Of a stretch of 64,000 nucleotides of DNA, positions 8,313-16,723 are shown piece by piece. This DNA is from CAVUWL01 sp963787415. Lineage in GTDB: Bacteria > Actinomycetota > Thermoleophilia > Solirubrobacterales > 70-9. Position 1 is the first letter of the stretch, and the number at the start of each line of letters is the position of its first letter. The notes under the pieces were generated by a model. The model had not been told where the DNA came from. It did not search any database and saw only the letters and a list, made by a program, of their open reading frames with translations. The stretch spans positions 558,001 through 622,000 of the forward strand of contig CAWBCO010000003.1 in assembly GCA_963787415.1 (NCBI GenBank), in the 5' to 3' direction. The translations under genes were made by a program, and so were the position numbers.

Positions 8313-10563
8313 TTGAACAGAAAAGGCGCCGCCCTCGCCCATCTCGGGGAAACCGAGGGGTACCTTCCGGGCTACGGTTCTGAGCTGGTCTTAAGGCGCC
8401 GGCTGCTCGACAAGCTGCAATCTGCCAACGCCCCCGTTGTCCTCCTAAACGCGCCCTCCGGCTACGGAAAGTCCGTTCTGATCGAGCAGTGGGCGGCGCG
8501 CGACCCGCGCCCGTTCACCTCCCTGATCCTTGGCGATCAGCACAACGACCCCGCGATGCTGGTTGGGTCGATCCTCGAGGCACTCGCTCAAATCGAGCCG
8601 ATCTCAACCGATGTCGGACCTCGCCCTTGCCAACCCCAAGCCCAACATCGACGGCGTCGTACTGCCTCGCCTTGGTGCCGCGCTGGCGCGACGCAAGGTG
8701 CCGTTTGTTTTGGTTCTCGATGACTTCGAGCAGATCGAATCTCCGGACTCCCTCGGCGTCGCCGCGACGATCGGCAGTCAACTTCCCGGCGGGTCGGCGC
8801 TGGTGATCGCAACCCGGACCGAGCCGGCGCTGCCGCTCGGTCGCCTTCGTGCGCACCGGGCGTTGACCGAGATCGGCCGCCGCGATCTGGTGATGACGAA
8901 GTCTGAATGCAAGGAGTTGCTGGCGTCGATCGGTCTCGATCCCACGGACAAACAACTGGACACACTGATACGCCGCACCGAGGGGTGGCCCGCCGCCCTC
9001 TATCTAGCCGGACTCGCCCTTGGCGAGGCCCCTGACCTTGGAGCTGCGATCGCGCGGTTTGCCGGCGACGACAGGATTGTCGTTGACTACATAAGAGCTG
9101 AGTTCCTGGTTCCGGTTTCACGCCGACGTCTTGAGCTGTTGCGCCGTGCTTCGATTCTTGACCGCCTCAGCGGAAACCTCTGTGACGCCGTGCTCGGGCG
9201 CAGCGGCTCTGCGACGACGCTCCGCGATCTGTCTCGCTCAAACATGTTGCTGACACCACTTGATCGCCGCGATGAGTGGTTTCGCTTCCACCCTTTGTTG
9301 CGGGAGATGCTGCGCTCTGAGTTGCGCCGAGTCGAGCCCGAGAAGGAAGCTGAGCTGAACCTTCGTGCCTCCGAATGGTGGGCGGCCGAGGGAGATTGGG
9401 ACCGCGCGATCAGTCACGCGATCGAGGGTGGGGCGGTTGGCCGTGCAGGCGAGCTTTTGTGGATGTCAATCCCCGAATACACGACCCGAGGTCGGAACGC
9501 CAGCGTGATCGGCTGGCTTGAGCACCTCGGGGAGCAGATCGTTGGCACCGACGCGGCCTTGAGCCTGACCGCCTCCTATGCCCACATCACTCAGGGAGCG
9601 GCGGGTAAGGCCGAGCATTGGGCCGCCGTCTGCGCTGGTCTGCTCGAGCGAGAGAAGTCCTCAGAGAAGAAGAAGGTGCTTGAAGCTGGCCTGGCACTGA
9701 TCGAGGCGGCGTTGGCGCGAGGGGGAGTGGGGCCAATTGCCGATCGCGCAGCGTTGGCGGCGGCAATGCTCCCCGACGACAGTCCCTGGATCTCACTATG
9801 CCGCTTCGTCGAAGGCGTGGGTCTACACCTGCGCGGCTTGCGTGCGTCCGCCCAGGAGAGACTGGTTGATGGTGCAAGGCGCGGGGCGGTGGGCGCACCC
9901 AACGTCCAGGTGCTTTGCCTCTCTCAGCTGGCCCTGCTCGCGGCCGAGGAAGCCGATTGGCAGCTGGCCGAGATGCTCGCCTCCCAAGCCCGCGCCCAGA
10001 TTGACCGATCCGGACTCGGGGATTATCCGATGATGGCCCTCAGCTTGGCGGTCTCCGCGCAGGTTCGCTCGCGCACCGGGAGACCCGAGCAGGCGGCTTC
10101 TGACCTCAGCCACAGCACGCGCCTGCTCAAGCAGCTGGAAGATTTTCCGCCGTGGTATGTGGCCGAGACCCTGATCGTGCTGGCCCGTACAGCGGCTCGG
10201 CTTGATGATGCTCGGTCAGCCAGCCGGATGCTGGCTGAAGCGGGGAGGGAATTCAAGCTGACCCCCGACGCCACGGTTCTCAGCGAGTGGATTGAGCGGG
10301 TGGCTGGGGCAATCGAGGCTGTCTCCGCATCGGCGGTCCGCGACCTGACTCCGGCGGAGCTACGCGTGCTGCAGTTCCTGCCCACCCACCTTTCCTTCCC
10401 CGAGATTGCTGCGCAGGTTTTCGTCTCACCCAATACGGTCAAGACCCAGGCCCAAGGTGTCTATCGCAAGCTCGGTGTCTCCTCCCGTCGTGAGGCGGTT
10501 GAGCAGGCGCTGGCGGCAGGACTTCTCGACGGCGATGGTGCCGGGGGGGATCACCGGCGCTGA
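8313..10563 (+). pseudogene. MalT-like LuxR-family ATP-dependent regulator, split by a +1 frameshift
   Basis: Two overlapping frames together encode one STAND-type regulator of ~750 residues. The first frame (TTG at 8313) carries Walker A, LNAPSGYGKSVLIEQWAA, and runs on in alternate sequence to 8723. The second, one base later, carries Walker B (VLVLDDFEQI), the winged helix and TPR-like region, and a C-terminal LuxR helix-turn-helix (LTPAELRVLQFL ... FVSPNTVKTQAQGVYRKLG). Family-like sequence switches frame at about 8605-8625, near an in-frame ATG at 8611. Either one base was gained (real inactivation or assembly error), or the second half is made separately from 8611 without its P-loop. 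Neighbours do not show its target. Confidence 0.75.
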
Positions 10564-10677
10564 AATCACCCGCATCAGAGGATGTGGCCTCGCAGTTACC
10601 TGCCTAGGTTGGGAGTGTGGATCCCCGGTTTGGGGGTACCGGTTCAAGATCAGAGCGCGGCCCGACATCCCGACCAA

Positions 10678-11121
10678 ATGCCAGAGCTCCTAGCTATCGC
10701 TTACACCGAGGAGACGCTCGCCGGTCAGGCGGCGTCGGAACTTGAGCGCTGTGCCGCCGAACTCCCGATCGATCCCGATGCAGTCGGAGTGATCGCCTGT
10801 GAGAGAAGTGGAAGCTGTCAATTGATGACAAGCTGTCATCCCGGTGCCACGGCGGCATGGAGTAAATTTTGGGGAGCACTGATCGGAGTGGTGATGAACG
10901 AAGCGGAGCCGAGTGAGATCGACTCTGACTTTCGGCGACGAGTCAGAGGGGCCCTGAAGCCCGGGACGTCAGTCTTGTTCGTCGCGGTTGGGGGCGGGGT
11001 TTGCGTGGAGGTCCTGGAAGCTGTCAGCCATTACGGCGGGGAATCATTTTCGTGTGCACTTTGTGCCGAGGCGACGGCGGTCCTTTTGGGCACGCCGAAC
11101 GGCGCGCTCGCCCAGATTTAA
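10678..11121 (+). CDS. DUF1269-type protein with cysteines
   Basis: 147 residues from the ATG at 10678. The start matches the DUF1269 pattern: strand LLAIAYTEE, helix AGQAASELERC, strand AVGVIACERSG, then the short hydrophobic FWGALIGVV. The second half (TSVLFVAVGGGVCVEVLEAV) repeats an alternating strand/helix. Six cysteines are present, more than usual for the family. Related to the protein at 7720-8214. It lies ~115 nt after the frameshifted LuxR regulator on the same strand. Function unknown. Confidence 0.65.
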   Translation: MPELLAIAYTEETLAGQAASELERCAAELPIDPDAVGVIACERSGSCQLMTSCHPGATAAWSKFWGALIGVVMNEAEPSEIDSDFRRRVRGALKPGTSVLFVAVGGGVCVEVLEAVSHYGGESFSCALCAEATAVLLGTPNGALAQI

Positions 11122-11201
11122 GGCAGGCACGAAAGAGCTGCCCAAGGGAGTCGCGGGCGGGTTAGTTTCTGCGGAGCATTGCCGTCGTTTGGCGAGCTCG
11201 C

Positions 11202-11357
11202 ATGGGTCGCGTTAGGAACCCTGATAAGCGCAAGCTCCAACGGGCGGGCCGAGTTCTTCGCGAGCGAAGATCCTCTCAGGCCGAGGAGGACCGCCGCCAT
11301 GGGGGACGTGCAGCCCCAAGGCAGTCCCTGGCCGAGGAGCTGGTCGCCGCCCTATAA
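11202..11357 (+). CDS. Possible 51-residue basic ORF
   Basis: Open frame from ATG 11202 to TAA 11355-11357, rich in Arg (MGRVRNPDKRKLQRAGR...). GC at third positions is not clearly different from background, and there is no clear ribosome binding site. Its stop overlaps the TATAAT box that probably serves tRNA-Gly. It may be chance; reported only because the interval 11122-11368 is otherwise empty. Confidence 0.25.
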   Translation: MGRVRNPDKRKLQRAGRVLRERRSSQAEEDRRHGGRAAPRQSLAEELVAAL

Positions 11358-11358
11358 T
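11353..11358 (+). promoter_or_regulatory. Probable -10 box for the tRNA pair
   Basis: A perfect TATAAT ends 10 nt before the first base of tRNA-Gly, which is the expected distance for a stable-RNA promoter. No good TTGACA-like -35 element is visible about 17 nt upstream. Confidence 0.55.
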
Positions 11359-11368
11359 CACCGAACCC

Positions 11369-11439
11369 GCGGGCGAAGTGTTGTGGCTGCACAGGAGCCT
11401 TCCAAGCTCCTAGGGCGGGTTCGATTCCCGTCGCCCGCT
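11369..11439 (+). tRNA. tRNA-Gly (anticodon TCC)
   Basis: Acceptor stem GCGGGCG pairs with CGCCCGC. The anticodon stem GGAGC/GCTCC encloses loop CTTCCAA with anticodon TCC, and the T arm contains GGTTCGATTCC. Discriminator T at 11439; CCA is not encoded. tRNA-Pro follows 36 nt later, so the two are probably one transcript. Confidence 0.92.
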
Positions 11440-11475
11440 TGGGCGATGGGCCATAAGATCCGCGGATAAAAATAT

Positions 11476-11549
11476 CGGGGCGTGGCGCAGTCTGGTAGCG
11501 CACTCGGCTGGGGGCCGAGCGGTCGCTGGTTCAAATCCAGTCGCCCCGA
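11476..11549 (+). tRNA. tRNA-Pro (anticodon GGG)
   Basis: Acceptor CGGGGCG/CGCCCCG; D arm with TGGTAGCGC. Anticodon stem CTCGG/CCGAG encloses loop CTGGGGG, anticodon GGG. The T arm contains GGTTCAAATCC. Discriminator A at 11549; CCA is not encoded. Its 3' half is repeated perfectly at 13938-13982, consistent with use as an integration target. Confidence 0.93.
11505..11549 (+). repeat. att-like repeat, copy 1 (3' half of tRNA-Pro)
   Basis: These 45 bases run from the anticodon stem to the discriminator of tRNA-Pro and recur without mismatch at 13938-13982. A tRNA 3' half copied at a distance is the usual footprint of tyrosine-recombinase integration. Partial similarity continues ~17 bases past the perfect block. 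Confidence 0.8.
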
Positions 11550-11712
11550 CTTACGGAAGCCCGCCTATGGGGTCGGCTTTCGGCCGTTTGGGGCTTCGAC
11601 GAGCAGCCTCCGAGTGTCTCGTGCGACAGAACTGACTCCGTCGAGCTCGCTCGAGGCAGACGCGTGCGTTGCGCTTCGCCGCAGGCAGGAGCGGAGCCAG
11701 TGGCAGCCCGCG

Positions 11713-12336
11713 CTAGTCCGGCTGCGGTTGCAGCATGGGAAGCAGCGCGAGCTTGACTAGGCGAACCACTGAGCCTGGGTCATCGAGCGTAATGTCCCCG
11801 TCGCGCGTGATCAGCAACGAGATCGCGAGGCGAGCGACCACCTCGGCGACGCCGTCGACGTCTGATGTCATCGCACGACCCGCATCGACTTCGGCCTGCA
11901 GTCGATGCGCGATCAGCGATCTGTAGAGCTTCAGCACCGGTCCACCGTCGAGGGTGAGCGGCGGCAACAGAACCTCGGGTTCGCTGCGCAAGAGCCTCTC
12001 GAAGAGCGGGTGACCGCGCACGTAACGCCCGGCGAACATGAACCCTCCGACTAATCGCTCCTCCAACGTTTCGGCGCCTTCCCACATCTGGTCGAGCTCT
12101 TCCATGCCATGGCGAACCTCGCGGGCGATGACAATCTCAACAAGTCCCTGCTTGCTTTCGAACCGGCGAAAGACGGTCATTCGTGAGACGCCGGCCCGGC
12201 GCGCGACATCTTCCATCGAGGTGCGGCGGATGCCGTGCTCGGCAAACTCGTCAAGCGCTGCCGCAGCAACCCGGTCAAAGAGCGCGTCCTCGCCAGCGAC
12301 CGGCGCCACCTCAAGGATCTCGGCTATTGGCGACAT
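11713..12336 (-). CDS. TetR-family transcriptional regulator
   Basis: 207 residues. The N-terminal helix-turn-helix reads ALDEFAEHGIRRTSMEDVA then RAGVSRMTVFRRFESKQGLV (about 25-70), the classical TetR DNA-binding domain. The rest is an all-helical ligand-binding domain. It is transcribed away from a cytochrome P450, with 46 nt between the two starts. That gap contains an inverted repeat TGTTAC...GTAACA, so the protein probably represses itself and the P450 and is relieved by a small hydrophobic ligand. The arrangement resembles the mycobacterial CYP138/TetR divergent pair (Rv0136/Rv0135c, from memory). The gene lies inside the segment bounded by tRNA-Pro half repeats. Confidence 0.85.
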   Translation of the reverse strand: MSPIAEILEVAPVAGEDALFDRVAAAALDEFAEHGIRRTSMEDVARRAGVSRMTVFRRFESKQGLVEIVIAREVRHGMEELDQMWEGAETLEERLVGGFMFAGRYVRGHPLFERLLRSEPEVLLPPLTLDGGPVLKLYRSLIAHRLQAEVDAGRAMTSDVDGVAEVVARLAISLLITRDGDITLDDPGSVVRLVKLALLPMLQPQPD

Positions 12337-12345
12337 CAGGTACTA

Positions 12346-12372
12346 TGTTACCGAAACTTGCACTGAGTAACA
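12346..12372. promoter_or_regulatory. Probable TetR operator between regulator and P450
   Basis: Inverted repeat TGTTAC (12346-12351) and GTAACA (12367-12372) with a 15-bp spacer. It lies in the 46-bp divergent gap between the TetR gene and the P450. The right arm ends just before AAGGAGAGG, the P450 ribosome binding site. Confidence 0.6.
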
Positions 12373-12382
12373 AGGAGAGGTA

Positions 12383-13762
12383 ATGGACAAAGCGCTTCTT
12401 GACGTGCCCCGACTGCGACGTCCCGCAATCGTCAATGCCGCTCAGTACTGGTTAGCGCCGGAGCAATTCGCGCGCCGTTGCCAGCGGCTTGGCGACCGCT
12501 TCCAGGTGCCGATGCCAGCCGCGACGGGTCCATGGCTTTGCCTGACCGACCCTGAGGACATCAAGCAGGTCTTCACGGCCGACACCGATGTACTGCGCCT
12601 CGGAGCGGCGCTAGCCAAGGCCTCCGCGCACCATCTCGTCCTCGGCCCGACGGGACTTACGAACCTCGATGGACCCGACCACATGCGCATGCGGCGAATG
12701 CAGCTCCCACCCTTTCACGGACGCGCACTCCCCAGCTATGAGGAGACTATGGAGCGCAAGGCCGAGGAGGCTCTTGCACGGTGGCCCTTTGGGCGCCTCG
12801 CTGTCTCCCAGCCGCATATTGAGGAGATCACCCTTGAGGTGATGATGGCCACCGTATTCGGGGTCACTGACCCCACGCGGGTCGAGCGGCTGCGCTCAGC
12901 GACGCTGGCGCTGCTTCGCGAGGGCCACTCGCGACGGTTCTTCATCCAGACGATGATTGCGACCAGCCGTGAGAACGGGTGGGACAGACCTTTCCCCCGA
13001 ATCCGCCGCGCGGTCGACGCGGTCGACGCGGTCGTTATGGAGGAGGTCGCCCAGCGCCGAAGGGAGGACAAGCTCGATGGGCAGGACGTGCTCGGAATGT
13101 TTCTGCGCACACCCGATGAGCAAGGTCAACTGATGAGCGACGACGAGATCTGTGACGCAATGCGCACCCTGCTGCTTGGCGGACACGACACCACCGCCTC
13201 CACCCTGACCTGGGTGCTTGAGCGCGTCAGCCGCTTCCCTGAAGCGCTCGCTCGCCTTGAAGCTGCCGCGCTCGAAGAAGACGACGAATACCTTGACGCG
13301 GTGGTCAAGGAGACAATGCGATTGCGCCCAGCGTTCCCACTCACCGCTCGGCTTGCAACCGAGCCGTTTGAGCTACCGGGGCTAACCATCCCGAGCGACA
13401 CCATCGTTGTCCCCTACATCACGCTCGTGCACCGCCGTCCGGATCTCTATCCCGACCCACTCAGCTTCCGACCCGAGCGTTTCCTCAACACCCGTGCCGG
13501 CACCTACACGTGGATCCCTTTCGGCGGCGGACCGAGACGATGCATTGGTGCCGCCTTCTCACTGACCGAGGCCCGGATCGTACTTAGGACGATCCTTCGC
13601 CACGCCCGCATCGAGCCTTCGCGCCGGCGTGCAGAGCGGGTCGCGCACCGCAACGTATTCATCGTGCCGGCCCGCGGGGGGCGCATCACGCTCCAACTCC
13701 GAACCACCGAATCCAACGATCGCCCTGATGCTCTCGCACCCGACCATGCGAAAGTCGCCTAG
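12383..13762 (+). CDS. Cytochrome P450 (CYP138-like)
   Basis: 459-residue soluble P450 monooxygenase. All key motifs are present: I-helix GGHDTT (~266), ExxR as ETMR (E310-R313), a PERF-type motif (RPERF) and heme-binding FGGGPRRCIG with Cys387 as thiolate ligand. The ATG follows AAGGAGAGGTA. The N-terminus has no membrane anchor. No ferredoxin or reductase gene is adjacent, so electrons must come from elsewhere. The divergent TetR gene suggests inducible expression, perhaps for detoxification or for a lipid or steroid-like substrate; the substrate cannot be read from sequence. The similarity to CYP138 is a judgement from overall sequence style. Confidence 0.87.
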   Translation: MDKALLDVPRLRRPAIVNAAQYWLAPEQFARRCQRLGDRFQVPMPAATGPWLCLTDPEDIKQVFTADTDVLRLGAALAKASAHHLVLGPTGLTNLDGPDHMRMRRMQLPPFHGRALPSYEETMERKAEEALARWPFGRLAVSQPHIEEITLEVMMATVFGVTDPTRVERLRSATLALLREGHSRRFFIQTMIATSRENGWDRPFPRIRRAVDAVDAVVMEEVAQRRREDKLDGQDVLGMFLRTPDEQGQLMSDDEICDAMRTLLLGGHDTTASTLTWVLERVSRFPEALARLEAAALEEDDEYLDAVVKETMRLRPAFPLTARLATEPFELPGLTIPSDTIVVPYITLVHRRPDLYPDPLSFRPERFLNTRAGTYTWIPFGGGPRRCIGAAFSLTEARIVLRTILRHARIEPSRRRAERVAHRNVFIVPARGGRITLQLRTTESNDRPDALAPDHAKVA

Positions 13763-13937
13763 CCAAAGGTGATGCTGCAATGCGCTGCCAGCAACCCGGC
13801 TGAGGTGGCTGCCGGCGGCAAAACCATCTGGTACCGCTTTAGTACCGGATGTATCGTCTGGTGTGTCCAGTGGTTTTGAGACCGGGGACAGGACGGTTGC
13901 ATGGACGCATCGGGACGGATCTGGCAGGCGCGTCCTG

Positions 13938-13982
13938 CGGCTGGGGGCCGAGCGGTCGCTGGTTCAAATCCAGTCGCCCCGA
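13938..13982 (+). repeat. att-like repeat, copy 2 (tRNA-Pro 3' half remnant)
   Basis: Perfect 45-base copy of the 3' half of tRNA-Pro (11505-11549). Upstream bases retain only patchy similarity to the 5' half (CATCGGGACG and TCTGGCAGG against the tRNA), and the acceptor and D stems do not form. It is therefore not a working tRNA. Read as the far attachment site of a 2.4-kb insertion carrying TetR and P450, or as a decayed tRNA duplicate. Confidence 0.75.
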
Positions 13983-14342
13983 TTTTCAGAAGCTCGCTTC
14001 CAGAGCGGGGTCCGATGTTTTCAGGAGCGGCCAAGGTCCAATGGGGTGCCAATTTCAGGTGGCGCCTGCTCGAGCAACCCGCCGCGTAGCGGGCAAACTC
14101 AAGGACGCGTCCGCTCTCGGTTCAAAGGAGCTGCCAGCGCACCCGAGGTATTGGCGTGCTCGCTTGCACACAAAAGCGAAGCTGGACTGGAAGGACCGCG
14201 CTCTGCTGGACGTCTATCGTGATTCCCTCAGGCAGCGACGCGATCGCTGCGGGGCTCTGGGCCACGCGAACCTAACGGCGGCGGCCAGCCCGAGCGCTAG
14301 GGTGCGTCTGTAGACCAAGGCAAGTCAAGACTGGGAGGACAC
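13983..14342. other. Gene-free interval after the tRNA remnant
   Basis: No open frame with coding character on either strand. The right end carries GGGAGGA (14332-14338), the ribosome binding site of the next P450. The interval may be scar DNA from the insertion. Confidence 0.5.
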
Positions 14343-15584
14343 TTGAGCACTACAGGTCAGGATGAGACGCCGCTTGACGAGCTGGGTGTCGCTGACCGCG
14401 CCCACTTCCAGCAGGGGCCGCCGCTGGAGCTGTTCAGGCGGCTGCGCGCTGAGTGTCCGGTTCACTGGTCAAGCGGCATCGCTGAGTTTCCCGACGAACC
14501 CGGCTTCTGGTCGGTGACGACCGCCGAGGACATGTTCGAGGTCAGCCGCGACTGGCAGACCTACTCCTCCGAAGTCGGCGGCTTCACCGCATCCAATGCA
14601 GGCTTGTCGTTGGAGATGCAGCAGGCGATGTTCATCGGGATGGACCCGCCCAAGCACGACCGGTTGAAGGCGTTGTTCCAGCACGGCTTTACGCCAAAGC
14701 GAATCGCCGAGCACGAGGACGCGATCCGCGCGATCACGATCGAGGTGCTCGAGCGGCTCGAGGGCCGGGAGACCTGCGATCTGGTCAGCGACGTCGCCCA
14801 GCCGGTGGTGGCGCGGGTGATCGGCAGCTTTATGGGCCTATCGCCCGAGGACGACCAGGCATGGGCGAACCTGATGAACGCGATCGTCGGCGCGGGCGAC
14901 CCGGACGCGACGCCGGACGGTGCGCAGAGCGTGATGGAGCGCGAGGTGCCCGAGGTGTTCGCGCGCTGCGGCAAGCTGATCGCCGAACGACGCGCGGCGC
15001 CGACCGAGGACCTGACGAGCGTGCTCGTGCACGCGGAGCTCGACGGCGAGCGGCTCGAGGACCACGAGATCGTGATGGGGTTCCTGTTGCTGATGGCAGC
15101 CGGCAACGACAGCACCAAGGCGACCTACTGCAGCGGCATGCGCGCGCTGATGGAAAACCCCGAGCAACGACGGATGGTGCTCGAGGACCCCTCGCTGGTG
15201 CCGGCGGCGGTCGAGGAGTCACTGCGCATGTTCCCGGCGTTCGCGCACTTCGCCCGCACGGCCACACGCGACACCGAGCTGCACGGGCAGCGCATCCGTG
15301 AGGGCGAGAAGTTGGTTATGTGGTACCCGTCGTCCAACCGCGATGAGACGCGCTTTGAGGACCCTGACCGCTTCGACCTGACGCGCGAAGCCGAGCACCA
15401 GGCGTTCGGTGCCGGTGGCCGGCACTTTTGCCTGGGCACCGCGCTTGCGCGACTGGAGTTGCGGATCCTGATCGAGGAGACGCTCAAGCGCTACCCCGAG
15501 ATCGAGATCGCCGGCGAGTGCACACACGTCGAGTCAGCGTTCGCCAACCAGCACAAGGCGCTGCCCGTGCGACTGGAGCCCTGA
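14343..15584 (+). CDS. Cytochrome P450 (CYP124/125/142-like)
   Basis: 413 residues from a TTG start preceded by GGGAGGA. Heme-binding motif FGAGGRHFCLG (Cys363), ExxR as EESLR and PDRF-type DPDRF are present. The FGAGGRHFCLG form is typical of the CYP124/125/142 group that oxidises steroid side chains and branched lipids in actinobacteria. The I-helix reads AAGNDST rather than the usual AG-x-E/D-T-T, so Ser257 replaces the first Thr. From about 14860 to 15070 nearly every codon ends in G or C, clearly more than in neighbouring genes, which suggests a different origin. No partner redox gene is adjacent. Confidence 0.88.
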   Translation: MSTTGQDETPLDELGVADRAHFQQGPPLELFRRLRAECPVHWSSGIAEFPDEPGFWSVTTAEDMFEVSRDWQTYSSEVGGFTASNAGLSLEMQQAMFIGMDPPKHDRLKALFQHGFTPKRIAEHEDAIRAITIEVLERLEGRETCDLVSDVAQPVVARVIGSFMGLSPEDDQAWANLMNAIVGAGDPDATPDGAQSVMEREVPEVFARCGKLIAERRAAPTEDLTSVLVHAELDGERLEDHEIVMGFLLLMAAGNDSTKATYCSGMRALMENPEQRRMVLEDPSLVPAAVEESLRMFPAFAHFARTATRDTELHGQRIREGEKLVMWYPSSNRDETRFEDPDRFDLTREAEHQAFGAGGRHFCLGTALARLELRILIEETLKRYPEIEIAGECTHVESAFANQHKALPVRLEP

Positions 15585-15705
15585 CGATCGCGGTTCTGAG
15601 TTCTCTGTATTCGCTGGCCGCGTTTTCCACACGAACGCACGTTCGCATAGCAGGCCGACTCGCATCGAACGGCTGCTCGCCTCGGGCGCGGTGCCTACTG
15701 AAAGA

Positions 15706-15918
15706 TCAAACCGCGGCCTCGGTCCCAGGGCTACTGGGGATCGGAAGGTCACTTCCGGCGACTACGTTCCCTTGAGGCTCTTTCAGGGCAACCCTCTGGA
15801 GCCGAATGGCCGTCAATGGCGCCGCTATATCGTCGCGCAGCAGACAGCGGGGGCAATGCTCGATCGTCGCCATCCTAATTGCACTGAATCTTGCGCCGCA
15901 GCGTTCGCAACCGACCAT
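15706..15918 (-). CDS. Small zinc-ribbon protein
   Basis: 70 residues. The N-terminus has two CxxC knuckles (CERCGARF ... CPRCLLRD) about 18 residues apart, a rubredoxin-like zinc ribbon. The C-terminal half is unstructured in appearance. The ATG is preceded by AGGAGG at good spacing, which strongly supports translation despite the size. No recognised family or function. It stands alone between the second P450 and a MarR regulator; the flanking 15585-15705 and 15919-16200 hold nothing I can call. Confidence 0.6.
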   Translation of the reverse strand: MVGCERCGARFSAIRMATIEHCPRCLLRDDIAAPLTAIRLQRVALKEPQGNVVAGSDLPIPSSPGTEAAV

Positions 15919-16200
15919 ATCTCGCTCCTCCTATCCCGGGGAAACTTGGCCACCGGCACTGCAGCGATTACCTTAGCGAAGCGTCGCTCGCGGCTTCCCT
16001 TGCGCTCCGCCGTCCACGGCTATGTCTTCGCGCTCGACAGATAAGAAATGGGGGCCGCGACCGTGGAACGCCCGACAGTGTGGCAGCGAGAGCATTAACT
16101 CTCGACCGCAGGCAATCTATCGGCCAAAGGGGTCCATCTGGTTTGGTTGCAATGGTCGGCTCTGTTCAAGCTGTGCGCGCGGCTCCCAACATCGCCGCAT

Positions 16201-16644
16201 TTAGAGAAGTTTCCTCAGCAGATCCAACAAAACGGTCCGCTCCTTAGGGGTGAGCGCCGAGGTGAGCTCCTCGGCGCGACCACGCGCCGCCCGGCGACCT
16301 TCTCCCAGCTTCACCTGTCCTGACTCGGTTAGGTAGAGGGCATGCCGCCGCCGGTCCTGCTCGTTGCGCCGGCGCTCGAGCCAGCCACGCCCCTCGAGTT
16401 CGTCGATCGTCGCGATCAGCCCGCTCGGGTCAAGCTCCATCTGGGCGCCAACCTCTTGCTGGGAGGGACCATCGGTGAGAGCGACGACGTTCATCACGGC
16501 GAACTGCTTGGGGCGAAGGTCGATTGGACGAAGCAAGTCGCCGAAGGCCCCAGCCTGGCGGCCACCGAGCCGGGTTAGGAGGAAGGCGATCTGCACCTCA
16601 TCGGGCGGACCTGGGCGTGCCGGAGCTTTCGACCTGCTTGGCAT
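16201..16644 (-). CDS. MarR-family transcriptional regulator
   Basis: 147 residues. The winged helix-turn-helix spans ~45-110: the recognition region is PSQQEVGAQMELDPSGLIAT, followed by a beta wing with RRNEQDRRRHALYLTESG. The DxRxxxLxLT signature of MarR is intact. It is transcribed divergently from a SHOCT protein and an SDR gene. The 79-bp gap holds a near-palindrome, so autorepression and control of the plus-strand genes are likely. Inducer unknown, though MarR/SDR pairs often respond to aromatic or electrophilic compounds. Confidence 0.85.
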   Translation of the reverse strand: MPSRSKAPARPGPPDEVQIAFLLTRLGGRQAGAFGDLLRPIDLRPKQFAVMNVVALTDGPSQQEVGAQMELDPSGLIATIDELEGRGWLERRRNEQDRRRHALYLTESGQVKLGEGRRAARGRAEELTSALTPKERTVLLDLLRKLL

Positions 16645-16664
16645 GGATGGAGTCTATCGCGTAC

Positions 16665-16683
16665 AGAATCAATAACTGATACT
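16665..16683. promoter_or_regulatory. Candidate MarR operator
   Basis: Imperfect palindrome AGAATCA-ATAAC-TGATACT (6 of 7 arm bases pair) in the divergent gap between the MarR gene and the SHOCT gene. A second short symmetry, TTTC-AAT-GAAA, abuts it at 16683-16693. Size and position suit a MarR dimer. Confidence 0.45.
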
Positions 16684-16723
16684 TTCAATGAAAGAAACAT
16701 TCACTTAATTCATTGGAGGCGTC

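Noticed and set aside
13828..13850. Inverted repeat GGTAC...GTACC after the first P450
   Set aside because: Short arms and no T-run; could be chance, so not called a terminator or operator.
12383..15584. Two P450 genes as one biosynthetic cluster
   Set aside because: They are separated by a tRNA remnant and a gene-free gap, differ in codon use, and have no shared biosynthetic neighbours.
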